From Tenodera sinensis (Eukaryota > Arthropoda > Insecta > Mantodea > Mantidae), in the NCBI GenBank assembly GCA_030765045.1, contig CM060961.1:36779805-36843804 (forward strand): DNA of 64,000 nt, given 5' to 3'. Position 1 is the first letter of the stretch, and each line of letters starts with the position of its first letter. A program made the translations under genes and the position numbers. The notes below the pieces were generated by a model, which was not told where the DNA came from, made no database searches, and worked only from the letters and a program-made list of their open reading frames with translations. Positions 1 through 12,263 of this stretch are shown here, piece by piece.

Positions 1-162
1 GCTTAGTGGTTTGTTTTTAGCGTTTAACATTCTTAGTTTACTTATTAGGTATAATTCTTTATTCGATAGATAAAAAAGATTAAAGACCACAAAAGAAATT
101 CAAACGTGGACAATAATATTCGTTTGCGAAAAGTATATTTGCAATGATCAAAAAATTATTCT

Positions 163-366
163 GCTCTGCCTCCCGACTGGTTACATGGTCATCACAACCA
201 GGGATTGCTACCTTTCGATCAAGTTGCTCCTCAACTGGCCCCTCAGGGACCTAACAAGGCTGAGTGCACCCCGGACCAGGTTTCCCAACGGGAGAAAATC
301 CCCATGTCGGTACCAAGAATCGAACTCGGGTCTCCCGGTTGGTAAGCAATGACACCACCACCGTGA
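163..366 (-). mobile_element. tRNA-headed SINE (SINE-E)
   Basis: Read on the minus strand, a tRNA-like head with a B-box-like stretch (complement of 318-331, core GAGTTCGATTCTTGG) is followed by a body with GGGGATTTTCTCCCGTTGGG and CAGCCTTGTTAGG. The body is GC-rich compared with its flanks. No second copy is seen in this window, so the call rests on the tRNA-like head, the composition and the length. Ends are approximate. Confidence 0.5.
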
Positions 367-3300
367 TAAAAAGACGACCACAAATGAATTAAGTAGATCA
401 CTTTGAATTATACCTTTTTCATAAGCGACAGTCGTAAAAATCAAATGGTGAATAGCATATATTCCAAAAATTTTGGTGTTACAAAAATTCAAATAAATTA
501 ATGCATACTAAGTAATTTTAATTGCATTTTAAATTGTTAACTAAGATTTAAGACAGACATTATATATGATTTCTTATAAGCAGCATTCATTTAGCACATA
601 AAAAGTAAAACAAACTGCATTAATTTTCTCTGATGGAATTATTACCAATCGGAGAGTATAGTACAGAATGGCAGCGAGAACACAGTTCAGTTTATTCCCA
701 GAGAGTATAGAGTTACATCACCGAGCATATCGCTTGATTTGTTAAGGAATCGGTGAAACGGAAACTATTGATAGCAAATAATTGATTGCGTCAACCACGG
801 TAATTGTGCACGGATGTGTATTATACCCTTAAGATACTAACATAAATCATACAGATGTGACACCATATTTCAAAAAACAATTCCATCGCGCTTAAGTTTG
901 ACAAGAAACACTTTAACATAAAGTAGATAATACACATCCCAAAATGTCGTTTAGTTCATTCCTGTTTCCATTCACAGCTGGAATTTGAAGGATGGATATT
1001 TCTGTATCATTCTACCTTTACAAGTTTAGTCCACACAGTGAAGGAGCTGTTATATTATTGTTGTTCATTATTTCTCAAAATCGACTTGTTAGAGCACTGT
1101 GAACGCTGGTTCACCAACAACGGTAACGATAACCAGAACGAGAGACTTGAAATACATCGAGTTCCGGGAACGGCAGAGAAGACGGACAAAATTCAACTTT
1201 GGTATTGCCCTACAGGGCATGGCATTTTAGCTCGTAGAGGTTAAGAATTCGTGCATTATGTGAGAACTAAGTAGTTTTTAATTTATTAAATAAATGTGGG
1301 GCCAAAAAGAAGGTACACGGTTTAAAATTTTACCTCCTGTAATAACAATTATCTAAAAGGCCACTGGGTCACTCAGACCGATGATTGTTCTACCACCAAA
1401 ACGGTACTTATTTTCTATGCACCGTTTCCAGCATTTGAAGACTGTCGGAGGGGAGGGGTGTTGCGGAAGACAGATGTTCGGCCAGCATCTCATGTATTTT
1501 GCGTGAATATCAGGGGATTTTCCTTCCGTTATTGGGAATGGGCTCTAAGAAAATAAAATTATTATGAAAATTAAAGGAGAATATTCTAATTGTTTAATAA
1601 TGCATAAAGAATGCAGCAGGTAAAGAAAAACTAATTAAATCGTCATTCGAATTTCAAACGGTGGGTAAGACAGATACTACAAGATAAATACACACTTTCT
1701 GCAATACTTAATACCTATATAAGTTAATCATTATTAACACACATTTAGTAGTGTAACCCAAATTTACAATTCATTTATCAATTCCCGTGACAACAAATCT
1801 AAAACTGGTCATTAATACTTACGTACCAGCAGGAAATGACGTAACACCCAACAGCATACTAACCTAAAAATAAGTTATTAACGAATGCTTTGCAAAATAT
1901 ACAAGCGTATGAATTATTTATTGACTGTAATATTAAATGCGCAAATGGGCATGTTGTTAACATTAACAAGCGATTCAATTCTCTTTTATTTCTTCACTAC
2001 ATCTTGAGGTGGAACCGGATTTTCACATTTAAAAATTATTAGTGCTAAATGAAATACCATAGATGTAGCTTTTCATTTGTTCACATTGAGAATTCACATT
2101 TTCTTTATGTCCAGTAAATCGAAATCTTCATTAATCGAAATGTCAACATGAATATATAAATTTGACACTCATTTCATGTTTTAATTTAGTTTAGTTATAG
2201 CTTAATCTTAAACGTTTCATTTTTGGCTGAATCAACGAAGAATAGAAACTTGTAGTATGCATAAATTTTAGAAATATATTTTAAAATTATTGAATCCTAT
2301 ATATTTATGGTAATCATATACCATACATGTTTAACTCCTCTGCACTGAAAGGTTGATATAATATCATTTTACTGTCAAATTTCTGTAGAATTAGCTGCAC
2401 TTCAGGTTTTTGAGTTCGTAATTGTAAAGGAATAATCTTGTATTTCTGTCGAAGTGTTACTTATTATTATTAAGTTAAATAAAATATGCCTAACGCTGTA
2501 AAATAAGCCTCTTTTGGTTGCTATCAAATTATATCATAAGTTTTTCGGCTAACAACAAAACAAAATAAAAGTTATTTCACTAATTTTGATGTTTATAATG
2601 CTAGGATTCTACAAAACGTTTGTGACGTGAGCATATAGGCTGTAAATCAAAATATTATGTTGCGTATCTTGGTGGTGGATCGATGGGCACTACATGATTA
2701 TATTTTGTTTATAAGCCTATGTTCAGAAATCCTGTTTACGCGCTAAAGCCTCCGAAACGAGAAGTTGGACGTAGGTGTAGGCAAACAAACTGCAAACTCC
2801 TTGACAAGCAGCAGGCATCTCATTCACTGCGCATGAGGTGTTTACCAATAGTGTTGCATCAGTCGTTACGTAACAGCTTGTTATTGTATCTCAGCCAACG
2901 ACAGTGTTTATCAAGTTATTCTGTTTAGTAGTACCATACTTTTAGCACATATTTGTGTGGCAATCGTCAAGTACTAAGAACGGTGAAGTTTTGAATTGCC
3001 CTTTCCAATCTTGTCCTAGACGCGACTATCACGTGGAAGAACAATTAACTGCATTTTAATTTTGAATATTACTCTTTTTTATGCATTTTTTCTGTTGAAG
3101 CAAGTACTAAGTGTCCCGTTTTCTTGTTGAAAATAGCTGTTGCCAAGTTCAGCAGTTGATTGATATGTTATAAGTATATCTACAGTGTTTCAATTTGATT
3201 TGTTACTTATTTCCTAACTTTTGTAATCTGATTGCCTACGTCCTCCATATTTCAGAGATCGTAACACGTAAAGTATTTCAGCAAAATCTGATCACATGGA

Positions 3301-3892
3301 AGCCACTTACTTACTACCTAAACTGTCAACGTGTTTGTACAGTTCATGTCGCTCTTGAAAATTAGCGCACACAATATTTTCTCCATTTTGTTAATTGCCT
3401 TGCCGCACTCGTAATTAGAGATATAAACTGCTGAAGAATGTTGCCGTAGGAGTTAGATACAACAGTAAATGTGTATATTTGGCGTTTACCACCGCTGTTA
3501 TCACTTGTCATGTGTCAACCACAGCAGTTCTGCTGACGTAACAAGTGTCCAGTGCCACGTCAGCTCCCCACGCATTCTGTGGGAAAACATACGCACTTGG
3601 ACTAACTTCATACAGTAAACAAGTGAACAGTTATAACTTCCATGAGAACAATCTGACGTGTTACGTTCACGTGATTTTGTTTCTCTATTACCATTAATTG
3701 TCTAACGTGGGACCGTTTGCCACGTTACGAAATGCTGCACTTGGGTTTATAGCAGGTCTTTGCCCTTCATGAGACACATAGGCTATCTTTATCATTAATA
3801 ATTTTCTCTGGTACTTAAGTAGCTACACACAGAATGTTATCTCATTCCATATATGAACTTTATAACGCGATTTTTCTGAAAATACATGTTTT
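367..3892. other. No recognisable gene or element
   Basis: About 3.5 kb of AT-rich DNA with short open frames only, none with a recognisable motif. The one repeat clue is at about 1098-1150 (GGTTCACC, then GGTAACGATAACCAGAACGA), which matches the terminal repeat of the TIR element at 39.4 kb. A GC-richer patch at 3500-3740 has no coding signature. Confidence 0.5.
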
Positions 3893-4206
3893 GAGGACAT
3901 ACAAGCCAGTGCCTGTCGGGGAGCACAGGAACCTATGGACCGGACAGAGTGAAGACCAGGAAGCGGTTGGTCAGCCAAGCACCAGGTATAAAAATAAGCA
4001 AGACGATGATACGAAATGCATGCAGAACCGATTAATACAAAGGTGACGATGGAGTAGTTGGTGGAATGAGTGGCGGGGGAAACCGGAGAGCTCAGAGAAT
4101 ACCCGCCTACACGCCGCTTCTCCACCACGAATACCACATGCGCATCTCTGGGATCGAACCCAGGTATTCTTGATGATAAGCGGACAGTCTAATGGTGTAA
4201 CCTTAG
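3893..4206 (-). mobile_element. SINE-C, near full length
   Basis: On the minus strand a tRNA-like head (B box is the complement of 4150-4160, GGTTCGATCCC) is followed by a body shared with five other places in the window. Body landmarks are the complements of ATGGACCGGACAGAGTGAAG, GGTCAGCCAAGCACCAGG and GGTGGAATGAGTGGCGGG. This copy defines most of the family, about 310 bp. Other copies are near 26.94, 42.79, 48.95, 50.89 and 55.56 kb. Confidence 0.75.
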
Positions 4207-4297
4207 CAACATTTAGAAAGAGAGCTGCAGAATAGGCGACCGACAGCAGCTTTGATGGATGTACAACAATTGCACTCGAAATTTATCAGTTGTGCCC

Positions 4298-4932
4298 TGA
4301 CGGAAGTGTGAGTTCTCCAAAACTCACACAAATAATAAGGAATATCTCCGAAATGGTTCACCCTACAAGAAAATTTATTTCGACATAAATTATGTGTTTT
4401 AGTAAGATGTACATTTTTCCTGTAGTAAGATTAGGTTTATCTCTTACGTTTTACCAGTTATCCAAAAGTCATCCAGAGTAAATACGACTACAGGGGTTGT
4501 AGTCAGAAAATTCAAGATATACATTTCATTTGTCATAAAAATATCTGAAACATGTGACATTTTAGTTTTAGTCAAAATAGTTAGAGCCATTTTTAAGAAA
4601 ATAAAAATTTACGAAAAATTGTCCATGTAAAGTGTAGTTTTGGATGAAGCGATTTTCCTCCAAATCTTAGTGTCGCATCCTTGGAAGACATTAAACTTAA
4701 ATACCAACTTTAGTTTTTAAGCGACTTTTCGTTTTAGAGTTATGCTGTCCACAGACTGAAACACAGACACACACAAACACGCGCACACACACATACATAC
4801 ACACGAATCTTTTTTAAATGCCTTTTTTGGATACAGGGGGCCCAAAACATATTTCCGATGAAATCTCGACATCCAAATTTTGGGTGGAATACAATACTTC
4901 CTCTACTTACCAGTAGAGAAAGTAAAAATAAA
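4298..4932 (+). repeat. R1 repeat, 3' two-thirds
   Basis: Member of the main non-coding family. It matches other copies from the AAAACTCACACAAATAA block through the ACCAACTTTAGTTTTTAA block, a CA microsatellite at about 4768-4803, and the 3' end GTAGAGAAAGTAAAA. It has no open frame of interest. The 3' end runs straight into a second R1 copy. Confidence 0.8.
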
Positions 4933-5425
4933 CAACGATGTTCCATTTCACCGAAGTTTTCTGAAACAGACGCGAATAACAACGAATATCTCCAAAATGG
5001 TTCACTCTACAAAAAATATTTATTCGGACATAAATTGTATGTTTTAGGGAGATCTACGTTTTTTGTACAGTAAGATTTTGTCTATCTCTTACGGTTTACG
5101 AGTTATGCAGAAGTTATCCACAGTAAACAGGACTACATACGCTATAGCCAGAAAATCACAAATATACAATTCATTTGTCATGAAAATATCTTAAACATAT
5201 GGCATTTTAATCAAAATTGTTAGAGCCATTTTCAAGAAAATTAAAGTTTTTCAAAATTTTCCATGTAAAGAGTAGTTTGGGGTCAGGCTATTTTCTTCAA
5301 AATGTTCGTGTTCCATCCTTGAAAGACTTTAAACTTAAATACTAGCTTTAGTTTTGAACCGACTTTTGGTTTTTGAGTTATGCTGTCCACAGACTGACAC
5401 ATAGACACAAACCTCTTATGTGTGT
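4933..5425 (+). repeat. R1 repeat, internal part, tandem to previous
   Basis: Begins at the consensus motif CAACGATGTTCCATTT directly after the 3' end of the preceding copy, and runs to the GACTGACACATAGACAC segment where the microsatellite normally sits. It lacks both the 5' 250 bp and the 3' end. The join falls in an A-rich stretch shared by the R1 tail and the R1 interior (AAAATAAACAACG). Confidence 0.8.
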
Positions 5426-5429
5426 TGAT

Positions 5430-5690
5430 ATAAAATGTGGCTTTTGATTCATACAAATGCTCAATGTCACACGAATAAATTCATAAGATGTCCGTTGATC
5501 TTCTTCAAGCATTGCTCGAATAATGGCAATATTTCCATCGGAAACAGGCGTTGTTAGATGTCCTTCACGAAATTAATTACATCAATCTCACTGAAATTTT
5601 CTGTACCAGATATAAATTCATAGCATAGAAGGGGCTTCTTCAGCAAAAGTATTTCTATTCTAATCTTCACGTTGTTTGGGTGTAAATGAC
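5430..5690 (-). pseudogene. Mariner-like transposase fragment (N-terminal HTH)
   Basis: Reading the minus strand gives TPVSDGNIAIIRAMLEEDQR followed by TSYEF. This resembles the linker and second helix-turn-helix start of mariner transposases (the 'VSVxxxNIxxIRxMLxEDRRxSYxEI' type). The upstream frame is shifted and carries a stop. Only the DNA-binding part is present and no catalytic DDD region was found. It abuts the R1 copy on its left. Family level is inferred from pattern only. Confidence 0.45.
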
Positions 5691-5699
5691 TTTTTCTTG

Positions 5700-6815
5700 T
5701 TTTTCTTCCTAAAGATCTTCTAATTGTTCCACAAATACACGGGTATCACAACAATGTAGACACTACAGCTCCACTTATGTAGAAATGAGGTATAAATATT
5801 CCAACATGTTTCAACAGGAACCTTTCCGTCATTCTCAAGGACAAACAAGGTTTGCCTATCTTATGTAATATTCGTGGATTGTGTTGCTTCACTGTGAATA
5901 GTTCCATAAATAGCTTGAAATGGATTAACCTCCTCAATGACTTAGTACTTAAAACTAATATCACAGCCTGGATAATTGAAGTGTGATGCTTGTTGTGATT
6001 TATTATTACTTTTTACGTGACCGGATTCTTCCCTTTAAAAGTCATATTTGTATTATTTGTAGATATAGTTAGATTTGCTTTATTGCCTTTTGCTTAATCT
6101 ATATATCACTTTTAAATGATAAAATATTAAAGAATATCGAAGAAATTACATGGCAACAACTCGCAAAACATTAGAAAGTACTAGTTAAACATAAAGAAAT
6201 TTCATTGGTTTTTAGAAACATGGCCTTCTAGATTTCTTCAGTGTCATTCTCGTATAAGATATGGATAAACATTTATATGTAGCTTCAAGAGACGTAAGAA
6301 ACCCAAACGAATTAGGGTGTTTTGTCCTAACAAGAGGAATGTTTAAGAAGTTGAGGCAATCCAAGTGCATGTGCCCTTGTCTGGGGCTAGGACGTGATAC
6401 ACGGCATCTTGTGCGTGTTATTGGTCCATAGAGAAGGGAAAACTCCTCCAGGTGTCGGTTTCCTGCACCCCACAAGATGTAGTACGGGATACCCCCCGAA
6501 CATATACGTGACCTGAACGCATGTTTAACAATTCACGGTTTTACATGTGTCTACAATGTGGCGGGAAGGTCATGCATTGTTAACGTGATAGTCGTGGCGC
6601 CCCTGTACTTGCACTGCTGCCAACGTAAGGGCTCCAACGATCCACGTGCTGCATCCAGCTCCAGATCTCAATTGAACATGACATTGAAAATGCATTGCTG
6701 CTTCTTGGACGATGTTCCCTTGATACGTACACAACGGGCATGAAGGTGTAATGTGCAAGAAACGAACGCAGATATTTCACCTTCAGCAATAACACCAGTG
6801 CTAGTAATGTTTCGG
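5700..6815. other. No recognisable gene
   Basis: Mixed-composition DNA with several overlapping short frames on both strands around 6560-6860. None shows a known motif or looks more than random. A short inverted repeat (CATCTTGTG at about 6403 against CACAAGATG at about 6471) was noted. Confidence 0.4.
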
Positions 6816-6822
6816 CATTTAA

Positions 6823-7130
6823 TTGAGGTTAAGGATTCCAAACTCCCTATCACCTGCAAGAAAAATTATGCATAAGATCGTCCATAAATTTGAAGCTTCG
6901 GGATTGGTGTTAGTTAAACATTCAAGGATAACATCAGTTTTAATAGAAAATAAACTAGAAAGAAGTTGGTTGCAGTTTAGAGCGATCGCTTCAAAAATCG
7001 CTAAAGAAATTACCGTGAACACTCGCATCATTCGATATTGGTTTTTACAAAAACCTGAGCAATTCCACAAAATGCCTCACTATTGACCTGAAAATTGGAG
7101 TGTGGTGTCGATAAGTGCCAGAAGAATAAT
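6823..7130 (+). pseudogene. DUF4817-like helix-turn-helix transposon fragment
   Basis: An 87-codon open frame (6823-7086) contains IVHKFEASGLVLVKHSRITS, then VLIENKLERSW, and later NTRIIRYWFLQKPEQFHKMP. The order 'I-KF---GSVL-K---R-SVL-E----' then 'R-LA--T-IS--S--R-LK' is that of the insect DUF4817-type helix-turn-helix found at the N-terminus of mariner/IS630-like proteins. The second helix is degraded and the frame ends early, so this is a relic. The downstream 200 bp show no catalytic domain. The family call is from pattern recall. Confidence 0.45.
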
Positions 7131-8040
7131 GCGGCCCATTTTATTTAATGAAACAATGTAGAGTGATATTGGAATCTAATCCCAGGGCCATTTTTCGATC
7201 GTTCGGCAGAAGAAGCTTACGCTTGGGTCCAATAAGGTTCTGCAACAGTTCATGCGGCTGCCGAATCATTACATGAGATAAAGTAGATAAACATAGGAAT
7301 GATATTAACAGCACGGAGTATAGAGCCAGCAGGTAGCGTGAGGGTTGAGGAAACGACACGCCTACCCCTACACAACAGCCTGTTTCTTGCGGCTATCGTA
7401 TGTTATATTTGGTTTTCTTTTTTTCTTCTCTACATGGCTACAGGCTCCAGTATATTATATACAATATTTCCAGGGGTCTCCGTCTAGGGGATATGTGAAT
7501 GGCAACCACAAGGTACCCAAGCTGAGCAGAACATTACTTACACTTACTGGTGTTTTGCTCCTCACTGTAACTTTTCTATCTGAACTTACCTTGGTCATCT
7601 CTTGTTCTCTTCCGACCCCGATGCTATTAAGGTTCCTGAGGGCTAGGGAGTCTTTATTTTTCCAACCTCTCCATTTCTCTATAAAATCTTAACCCCTAAC
7701 ATGCTGACCTGTCACGGCATGTAATACGTTCTCTGATTGGTAATCAGAGGATATGGTTGGTGAATTTATTTTGATAACCCTCCCGGTCAGGTCGGTGAGT
7801 CCCGTAAACCAACGACAGGTGTGGTCCTCCAGACATTCTGGAGGTTGTGAGAGAGCGATGTGACCGCCAAAACATAAAAATATGGTGCTCTCTAAAAAGC
7901 GGTTACTATTACTGCTATTGCTCTCTTCAATATCATCAGTGGAAACTATTGGAGAGCAAGAGGATTAATGACTTCATTGTCAGAGGTCCAGCATTAGCCA
8001 ACAACAACATATTTCCAGTTACGTCTACAGTCGGCGAGAA
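7131..8040. other. Unclassified, repeat-like, with two short palindromes
   Basis: No gene is supported. Two perfect 8-bp-arm palindromes occur: CTCTGATTGGTAATCAGAG at about 7732-7750 and CCTCCAGACATTCTGGAGG at about 7829-7847. The 7480-7700 segment (minus-strand CTCAGGAACCTTAATAGC) looks like a dispersed repeat, but no second copy is present here to prove it. Confidence 0.35.
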
Positions 8041-8041
8041 A

Positions 8042-8195
8042 TAACCTGACACTCGACAGCTAGCTTATTCACTTACCTGCGACCGAGGCTAGTTAGCTCT
8101 ATCTCGTCCAATCGTGTTGCAAACACATCGCGCAACGATTAGTCGATTGGACGAGAAAGGGCTAGCCTCGTTCGCAGGTATAAAGTGCCAGGTTA
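8042..8195. mobile_element. 155-bp hairpin element (foldback MITE-like)
   Basis: Outer inverted ends TAACCTGACAC (about 8042-8052) and GTGCCAGGTTA (about 8185-8195) enclose long inverted arms: TACCTGCGACCGAGGCTAG...TCGTCCAATCG on the left and CGATTGGACGAGA...CTAGCCTCGTTCGCAGGTA on the right. The arms are about 40 bp with a 4-bp indel. The loop holds a smaller inverted pair (GTTGC...GCAAC). There is no open frame. The size and structure fit a foldback MITE. The RNA would form a strong hairpin if transcribed. Confidence 0.6.
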
Positions 8196-9970
8196 GCTCT
8201 CACTGACCGTATACAACGAATTCTATGGTGGAATACGATGGGTAGCTATTAACTACTAGATATACAATGTAGGTGGCAGAGAAAGTAGGAACGTGGCCAT
8301 CATGTTCAGAAGGAGTTAAGTGTTCACCATGTACCTTACTTTATTTCGGAAGGCATATGTGCAGATGAAACGTGTATCTTCAGGGCCAGGTATTGTAAGC
8401 CTCTTACACGCCTCACTTGCCACAAATTCTCGCCTCGCTTCTTCACCACTTACAGCGCTACCACATAATTTACGCAGCGGCAAGTTTCTTAACTACAGGC
8501 GCTGGCTTCTTCTTCTCATTTGCCCATTTCCGTGGTAAAGCGAGCGCGAAGGCGGCTGTCAGTCTTGCTAGAGATTGGATCGGTTAACATTAACATAATT
8601 CGAATTTGGTTGGAATCTTTTACCCTCCCCCATCATCCCCCGAAGTAGCTCCGGCACGGTTCTGCTTTTTATGCACTCGCCTTTTCCCTCGAGGCTTTTA
8701 TGGAAGAATATGCTATATATTTTTTCCCTCTTCTTGTGTTGCAGGCGCAAAATGACCGGGGTATTTTTTAAAAAGTTTCTTCTTCTGCCATGGCAGGCTT
8801 CCACTCCCCCTTCCCCTTTTTAAGGCTTTTTCGTCGTTTCTGCCGGTGTTTCTCATGACGCCAAGGGTACCTGAGTCAGGATACCACTACATTTCATTTC
8901 TCTTTCCGCTTCCGAAAATGCACCGCAAGATACCTTGTGTGTACCTTGAAAACTGTATTATAATAAATGCCTGATGAAGAGCTTAGCTAGATATCCTGTA
9001 ATAAAATCTGACAATATTTTAACCAATTAACCCACTCGAACTAACTGATGTGCATATCAAACAATACCCAAATATCGATTGTATTCTAAATCAAGAATTA
9101 TTCTACATATTCTACATTTCACCGAATATGCGCGTTTTTTGAGGTTTGCTGAATTATATATAAAGTGATTTTAGAGAAGGCTATTTGTTTGAGCATATCT
9201 TTGGAGAATTCAACATAAAATCCGCACCACATAAAGGGCAAAAAATAATTAATTTTAAAAATATTAACTTGTAATTTCTCAGGTTGCTGATACAATAAAA
9301 AATAATAAACAAGAGGCTCCAAGCTATGGAATGTTTGAGGATACGCTCACTGCCATTTTAGCTTCTTAAAAATAGTTCAAAAGATTTTGATTAAGAATTA
9401 ATGTTTGAGCTTTTGGTGGGACTTGCAGTACTTAAATTTTTTTTGGGTAATTTGTGTGAATATGTTCCCTAAAAATCAAATCAAATCCTTTCATCATTTT
9501 ATGTTAAACAAAATCGTAAGAGTATCGGTTTTTAATCATATTCTGTAATAGTGCCACTCATGATGAGCTAACAGTATGAAGTCGACTGTTGTCGAGCCTT
9601 ATTACGAAATATTTGACATTACATAGCATTTCAGTGGCGGAGTCTGGTTTCGAAATCCAAACTCGTTTCCAGTCCTCAATAGAGCAGAGGTCATAAAGGT
9701 CGGGGGGGGGGGAGGGGGTACTAAATGCCGCAGGCGGACATCAGGGTGTGATAGAGGAGAATGCAATGATTAAATTGAAAATAGCAACAGCACCAGGATG
9801 CGCAGAGGCAATGGACAGATAGGGTGCAATAGGGTACATTTATATACGACACACATGTATCTTTCTGTCAACGGATTCGTCTAAATATGCAGGTGTAATA
9901 CAGATAGTACATAACAGTGCACGGAATCATGCCCATATAACCCACAGAAAATATTTAAATACTTTTGTCA
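8196..9970. other. No recognisable gene or element
   Basis: No coding motif is seen. The segment at 8820-8940 is somewhat GC-richer. A G-run (GGGGGGGGGGAGGGGG) lies at about 9702-9717. Confidence 0.4.
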
Positions 9971-9971
9971 A

Positions 9972-10240
9972 TGTTCCATTTGTATGCCACCCTTCTGCTT
10001 TTAACCTCTTGTAACAATTGCTCGACAGCAATGATGTTCACTTCTTAACGGTGTTTTTTTGAACTTTGGATTAGCTTATTACATTAAATTCACACACATC
10101 CACAATCCCATTCGTAACTCCATACTCTAGCAAAGATGGGAAATAATCCTAGTTAAAGAAAATTCCCAGCCTTGCAGCCGGCTATCGAACCCGGGACCCC
10201 TTGCACAGCAGGCAAGTACTCTACCGACTGAACTGCGGAA
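9972..10240 (-). mobile_element. SINE-A copy 1
   Basis: On the minus strand the tRNA-like head has an A-box-like GTTCAGTCGGTAGAGTA (complement of 10217-10233) and a B-box-like CCCGGGTTCGATAGCC (complement of 10180-10195). It is followed by a body that matches the second copy at 23.69-24.02 kb over the whole length, including the complement of AACAATTGCTCGACAGCAATGA at the tail end. The two copies differ by point changes and small indels. Confidence 0.75.
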
Positions 10241-10244
10241 ACAG

Positions 10245-10415
10245 CCTTTTGTTTCTTAATCTCGCTGTCAATTGCCCGGAAAACACCAGCGTCACAGGTG
10301 AGCTGGAACTCCCGCAGGAGTTCTTTTACATTCCAGCATCGGTCTGGGCTGGACTTAAACCGGTGGCCTCGGGGTCAGTAGGCCAGCAGCTAACCAACTG
10401 CGGCACCCGGACCAA
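10245..10415 (-). mobile_element. SINE-F, tRNA-headed
   Basis: The minus strand of the right end reads GGTCCGGGTGCCGCAGTTGG, then TTAGCTGCTGGCC and CCGGTTTAAGTCC. This is A-box and B-box order with about the right spacing for a tRNA-derived promoter. It lies head-to-tail against SINE-A on the same strand. It is the only copy in the window, so its body and end are uncertain. Confidence 0.5.
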
Positions 10416-10769
10416 CATAATCCGCAGAGGTTTGTGCTGGTAAGGAAATGCTAAACTGACTCCTCCAAACCCAATTTCCCACCTCTTACTTGCTTCTACA
10501 CTCCATCCCGCCTAAGAAAAGTTCGTGGTGTAAAGAAATGCACGTGCCGCTGTCGTAGTGCACCTTGTGCTGATCGCACTTCTTTTTTAGGGTATCATGT
10601 TTTCTTTTGTTTCGTGACTCCGGGTCACGAAAGTGAATCATGTTTCTCCTTTCCTGCTGTGCAGGCTAAGTCATTCTGTGGTTGTTTGGGGTTAAGGCCC
10701 AGGGCTTGTACTTTAAAATGGCTGTCTGACTGCGAACTTGCCTGGGCGGTACTTCTGGCGCGAAGATCA

Positions 10770-11143
10770 CATGACTTTCTCTGCTCTTGTACTAACCATT
10801 CATACAAACTAAAAAATGAATAACGGCGCTCCATTTGACGAAAGTTTCGAGTTTTCAAAAACTCACATAAATAACAAGAATATCATTTAATTTTTCATAC
10901 AAATAGCTAAAACATATGCATTTTAATCAACATCGGTAGAGCTACTTTTGAGAAAAACAAATTTTTTGAAAATATTTCCATGTAAAGGGTAGTTTAGGGC
11001 GGAGTAACTTTGTTCAAAGTCTTCATGTCGCACCATTAAAAGATGTTAAAATTAAATACCAACTTTGGTTTTTAACCGACTTTTCGTTTTTGAGTTATGA
11101 TGTCCAAAAAATTACACACACGCACGCACGCGCGCGCACACAC

Positions 11144-11194
<51 letters not shown>

Positions 11195-11326
11195 CACGCG
11201 CGCTTGGACCTTTTTCTAAAGAACTTTTTGGATTCGGGGGGCCTCAAAACATATATTTCCGGTGAAATCTCGACATGGCATACAATACTTCCTCTACTTA
11301 CTGTACGTAGTAGAGAAAATAATAAA
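10770..11326 (+). repeat. R1 repeat with internal deletions
   Basis: Starts with CACATGACTTTCTCTGCTC, keeps the AATAACGGCGCTCCATTTGACG block, loses about 250 bp of the middle, and resumes through AACCGACTTTTCGTTTTTGAG. A long CA microsatellite (11,114-11,192) sits at the usual R1 position. It ends with TACTGTACGTAGTAGAGAAA. Confidence 0.8.
11114..11192. repeat. (CA)n microsatellite inside R1
   Basis: Almost pure CA repeat, starting with CACACACGCACGCACGCGCG and becoming uninterrupted CA. It occupies the consensus microsatellite slot of the R1 repeat. Confidence 0.95.
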
Positions 11327-11574
11327 TTAAATAATTAACATCTACTTACAATCGACATTTCCAATTTGTTGTTGTTTCTTTCAAAGGATAGGACATTCTG
11401 AGGCTAATAGCATCTCTGCATCTCCTTTGTCGACCCTTATCACGCTACCGAAAGGGTTGTTAAAAATATGTTTGCCCTGGTAGTTTTCCTTCTACATAAT
11501 CCTACTAATTCTTTTTATAGTCCTTAACTTCATCTGTAATATTATTTGTATTTAATTTCCTCCTTTTTTCGCTG

Positions 11575-11620
<46 letters not shown>

Positions 11621-12263
11621 TGTGTCTCTTATAGTTACCTTTTTCCACTTTCTTTATTGCAGGAAAGCAAAGGTCTTGCAAATGAAGTATAGTTTATGTG
11701 AGATTGCATAACAGTGTAATTAGGCAAAGCCCTTAACAGTACGAAAACGATTGTTCTGAATGTTTTGAACGTTATAGAATTTTTGCTTTTAAGAACGTCA
11801 TTAAATTAACATCAGAAGCAACTAATGTGCCGTGAATGGTTTGAGACCAGTCAGTAGACAGGTTGATTATAAACTTGGTTGATGACTCATTCTGAACTGG
11901 GTATCCCGGTGTTATTCCTCGACTCCGTTTAACGTCTAAGTTTTTACTCATGAAAGTGTTTCATATAATTTTTTCATTGTTCTTGAATTAGAAATTTTAC
12001 CTTGTTTAACAAATAAAGGTGGTGGACTGTTGATGGAGTGAAACGTACAAGGTGTATATTATAGTCTGAGTTTCACTCCATCATCATAGAGAAATAAATA
12101 CATTAAAATGTAAATTAATTTAATAAATTAATTGATCAAACTCTTCCCATATACTATTTCTGTTTCTATTTGTGTGGATTACTGCACAATTTTGATGAGT
12201 CTAATTACGCATATCTATAAGAAAAACAAATGATTAACAACTGTTGTGAAGGTAATGAAAAAT
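11327..12263. other. No gene; poly-T tract and short hairpin
   Basis: Holds a 44-nt T run (11,576-11,619), possibly the complement of a poly(A) tail but with no recognisable element attached. It also holds a perfect 14-bp inverted repeat (TGATGGAGTGAAAC at 12,031-12,044 against its complement at 12,070-12,083) with a 25-nt loop. Confidence 0.5.
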
